64,000 nucleotides of DNA from Hormiphora californensis. Taxonomy: Eukaryota > Ctenophora > Tentaculata > Cydippida > Pleurobrachiidae. This document shows, one piece after another, positions 61,901 through 64,000 of the stretch; within the stretch, counting starts at the first letter, position 1; each line of letters begins with the position of its first letter. The notes under the pieces are model-generated. The model was not told the origin of the DNA. It was given only the letters and a program-made list of their open reading frames with translations, and searched no databases. The position numbers were made by a program, and so were the translations under genes. The stretch is taken from positions 471,451 to 535,450 of the forward strand of contig CM035355.1 of NCBI GenBank assembly GCA_020137815.1. Direction: 5' to 3'.

Positions 61901-63184
61901 GGGGCTGGAGGCCGTCGTGGTCAACGTGGATGGAGGGGTGGGTCCCTTTCTGAGATCACGAGTCCACCTGGGAGAAGGGGAGGGGGTTAGAACTTAGAGG
62001 CACACTAACATGCGGAGAATGGGCAGGGGGTTAGGGTCACATTTTAGGGAGAGGGGGGCTAGAAATAGGTACATTGATGGGGAGAATGGGGAGGGGTTGG
62101 TTAGTTTTCACGGTGGAATTGTTAGTATAACGGGCTGTATGGTAATATTCAGCAGTGATGGTGGTTTGTGTGTGTGGGATTGTAACACCAGATGTTGAGA
62201 GTGAAATTAGAGAAGGACTAAGAATACACACCACCGCACCACGACCGGCAATTATAATGGACAAGTGACAGAGAGAGAGATAGAGAAAAAGCTAGAATGA
62301 TGGGATTAAGTTAATTTCTCGGAAAAAACTTTCCAGAGTTTTAGACAGACAGCTGATAGACATATATTGTGGACATATTGTCTGAAGATTGTGTAACCTA
62401 ATGTAAATGCCACATGAGAGCACTCATAAAGCTCTCTGTGTCTCTTTCTCTCCGTGTGTGTGTTATTAATGGCACACTGAGAAGAGTGACGCACAATATA
62501 AATTATACCCCTCACTCAATCTCTCTCACTATCTTTTTCTCTTTCTCTCACTCTTTCTCTCACTCTTTCTCTCTCTCACTATCTTTTTCTCTTTCTCTCA
62601 CTATCTCTCACTCTCTCTCTCTCACTATATTTTTCTCTTTCTCTCACTTTCTTTTTCCTCTTCTTCATAGGTTCATTAGTCTCTCAAAGGAGGAGCGGCC
62701 CGAGATGAGCGCTTATGTAATTCCGAGATATGTCACATGTAGCATATATTGTGGGCTTACAGCAGAGCTGGTCAGATGGGTGTGTGAGAGAGACCTAGGA
62801 TTACATACCGTATTTGGTCAAATCGAACCTTATCAAAGAATAATATGCTTTTAGGATGGTAAGATCTCAGTCAGAGAGGCAGCGAACTAAAGTTTTACCA
62901 ATAGAGAAAAAACTTAACGAAAAAATGCTACTGGAGAAATTGAGAAGACAGCCTACTCTTGATAATTGTCCTCTAAATTAGACCGCACGGGTCCTGAGAG
63001 AATATATAATGCGGAGTAGCGGCTAACTATGGGAAGAATTTATATCGTTTTATTAGAAAGAGTTGGCGAAATTCCAAGGTGGCAGCCCAGGTCCCCCTAG
63101 ATGGGGATGTTGTTTTCATTACCTGCACCCTCCCACAACGCTTAGGAAGCGGTTGTACATGTTGTAATGGTTCTCCACCTCCAT
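58936..63184 (-). CDS. Unrecognised ~240-residue protein, six exons
   Basis: Minus-strand exons in phase: 63123-63184 (ATG, preceded by an in-frame stop), 61819-61967, 60995-61093, 60772-60848, 60453-60647 and 58936-59076 (TGA), 241 codons including the stop. Starts MEVENHYNMYNRFLSVVGGC, then a Pro/Ser/Thr-rich linker (KGPTPPSTLTTTASSPVGPP). The predicted helical part follows: DDKEETERIIAYLIVKSIGE, DCAFHLFNELQHLPE, SYKHHIARVYREFIHHSNNY and SFGMLMSIITYLVELCRGFL. A basic segment and GVTAFMNLMNAYHKYTK close it. I do not recognise a family. No signal peptide is apparent; the ITYLVELCRGFL stretch is amphipathic instead of a clear membrane span. All six junctions have good donors and acceptors, which supports a real gene although the function is unknown. 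Confidence 0.75.
61968..63122 (-). other. First intron of the 240-residue gene
   Basis: Includes CT/CTTT-rich pyrimidine repeats on the plus strand at about 62519-62650. Plus-strand ORFs here have repeat-driven composition and were not called. Confidence 0.45.
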
Positions 63185-63406
63185 ATTTTACAATTACAAT
63201 CTATAAGCTACAAGAAATGAGAATAATAATACGAGGATTGATAAAATACGAGGATTGAGGAAGACAGAGGGAGCGAGATGAATTATCTACAGAGGCAGAG
63301 GCTGAATAGTATCATTGAAATCACAAGACCCAGGGATTGGGATCTAGAGGCGAGGAGAGCAGAGATACCCTTCGAAACTTTGGGTAGACTGCTAGTGAAG
63401 GATTAA

Positions 63407-63856
63407 AGGTTGACAAGATACCTAAAACTTTTCGTATATCGTCTTATTTTGATTTATCATTAATTTTCAGCATTTTTTCAGAATTTTTTGTCGGCTAGAA
63501 ATATGTGCAAAATAGGGGGTCTACTGAAAAATGAGTGTGCCTTTTTTAAAATTGATAACGTAATATCTCCGGTTCCTGATGAGATACAGAAACCGTTTTG
63601 GTAGCGTTGGAAAGGTCTTATTGAGACCAATCCAACGCAACCAAGATCAAATCTTTATCTTTTGAGGAACCGGAAACGTGAATTTCAATTTGCGAGACGC
63701 AGTGAGTGTGCCCAGTAAAACCAGTGCTGACAATATCGGTAGACCCCCTATTTCGAATTTTTTTCTAGCCGACAAAAAATTCTGAAAAAATGCTGAAAAT
63801 TAATGATAAATCAAAATAAGACGATATACGAAAAGTTTTAGGTATCTTGTCAACCT
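63407..63856. mobile_element. 450 bp foldback MITE, TTAA TSD
   Basis: Left end AGGTTGACAAGATACCTAAA and about 95 bp following are inverted at the right end, flanked by TTAA on both sides. Inner arms share GTAGACCCCCTATTT. A TTAA target is typical of piggyBac and Kolobok-type transposases. No ORF. Confidence 0.88.
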
Positions 63857-64000
63857 TTAATGGTGTTATTTTCATCAAAATATTTGATATTGCGATAAAC
63901 AAAACACCGTCTGGAAAAACAACTTGAGAAAAAGGAGGGGTCTAGACATCACGGGACATGTGTCAACACGAAGGCAAAGGGAAGGCAGGGAAATATATCA

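Noticed and set aside
62414-62854. Plus-strand 146-residue ORF
   Set aside because: First half is CT/CTTT repeat; the rest shows no recognisable domain and lies in the intron of the opposite-strand gene.

Overview
The window is a eukaryotic, intron-rich stretch of nuclear DNA. The genes have GT-AG introns, most under 2 kb, and the non-coding DNA is full of CT/GA microsatellites and small foldback transposons. An ionotropic glutamate receptor, an Amt-type ammonium transporter, a NIM1-type kinase and a FERM/PTP locus together indicate an animal. The compact, repeat-spiced introns fit an early-branching or marine invertebrate, and a glutamate-receptor-bearing sponge is plausible. The species cannot be settled from the sequence, and no prokaryotic features were seen.

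Layout: (1) 0.86-4.16 kb, plus strand: the 3' half of an ionotropic glutamate receptor (pore/M3, S2 ligand-binding lobe, M4, cytoplasmic tail). (2) 6.45-13.54 kb, plus: an Amt ammonium transporter whose middle is damaged. A run of unusable homopolymer sequence and an ORF1-like retroelement replace the TM3-TM4 region, and two to three later exons are duplicated in tandem. (3) 15.48-32.95 kb, minus: a NIM1-like Ser/Thr kinase with a polybasic tail and a CAAX box. Its 15 kb central intron is mostly low-quality sequence, including a degraded second copy of 31.3-34.9 kb. (4) 34.2-36.5 kb, plus: exons of a two-PDZ-domain gene broken by several 1-2 base shifts. (5) 37.8-38.75 kb, minus: a second ORF1-only retroelement. 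(6) 39.18-45.82 kb, plus: a FERM domain, followed at 49.29-56.2 kb by a complete classical tyrosine-phosphatase domain with two equal-length alternative last exons. These may be one FERM-PTP gene or two adjacent genes. An inactivated APE-type LINE, itself split by a foldback element, sits antisense in a PTP intron. (7) 58.9-63.2 kb, minus: a six-exon gene for an unrecognised protein of about 240 residues.

Most exons below were reconstructed by hand from splice sites, reading phase and family resemblance. Phases agree across every junction listed, except at the two places where an exon is missing (Amt and NIM1K).

The non-coding space holds at least eight families of terminal-inverted-repeat elements, several with visible target-site duplications (TA, TTAA, 8 bp or 9 bp). 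The most striking is a 1,190 bp foldback built almost wholly from AGCGCT/TTTAAA palindromes. Sequence quality varies greatly: 7.06-7.74, 18.3-19.9 and about 23.2-31.3 kb are dominated by distorted homopolymer runs and should not be read as biology.
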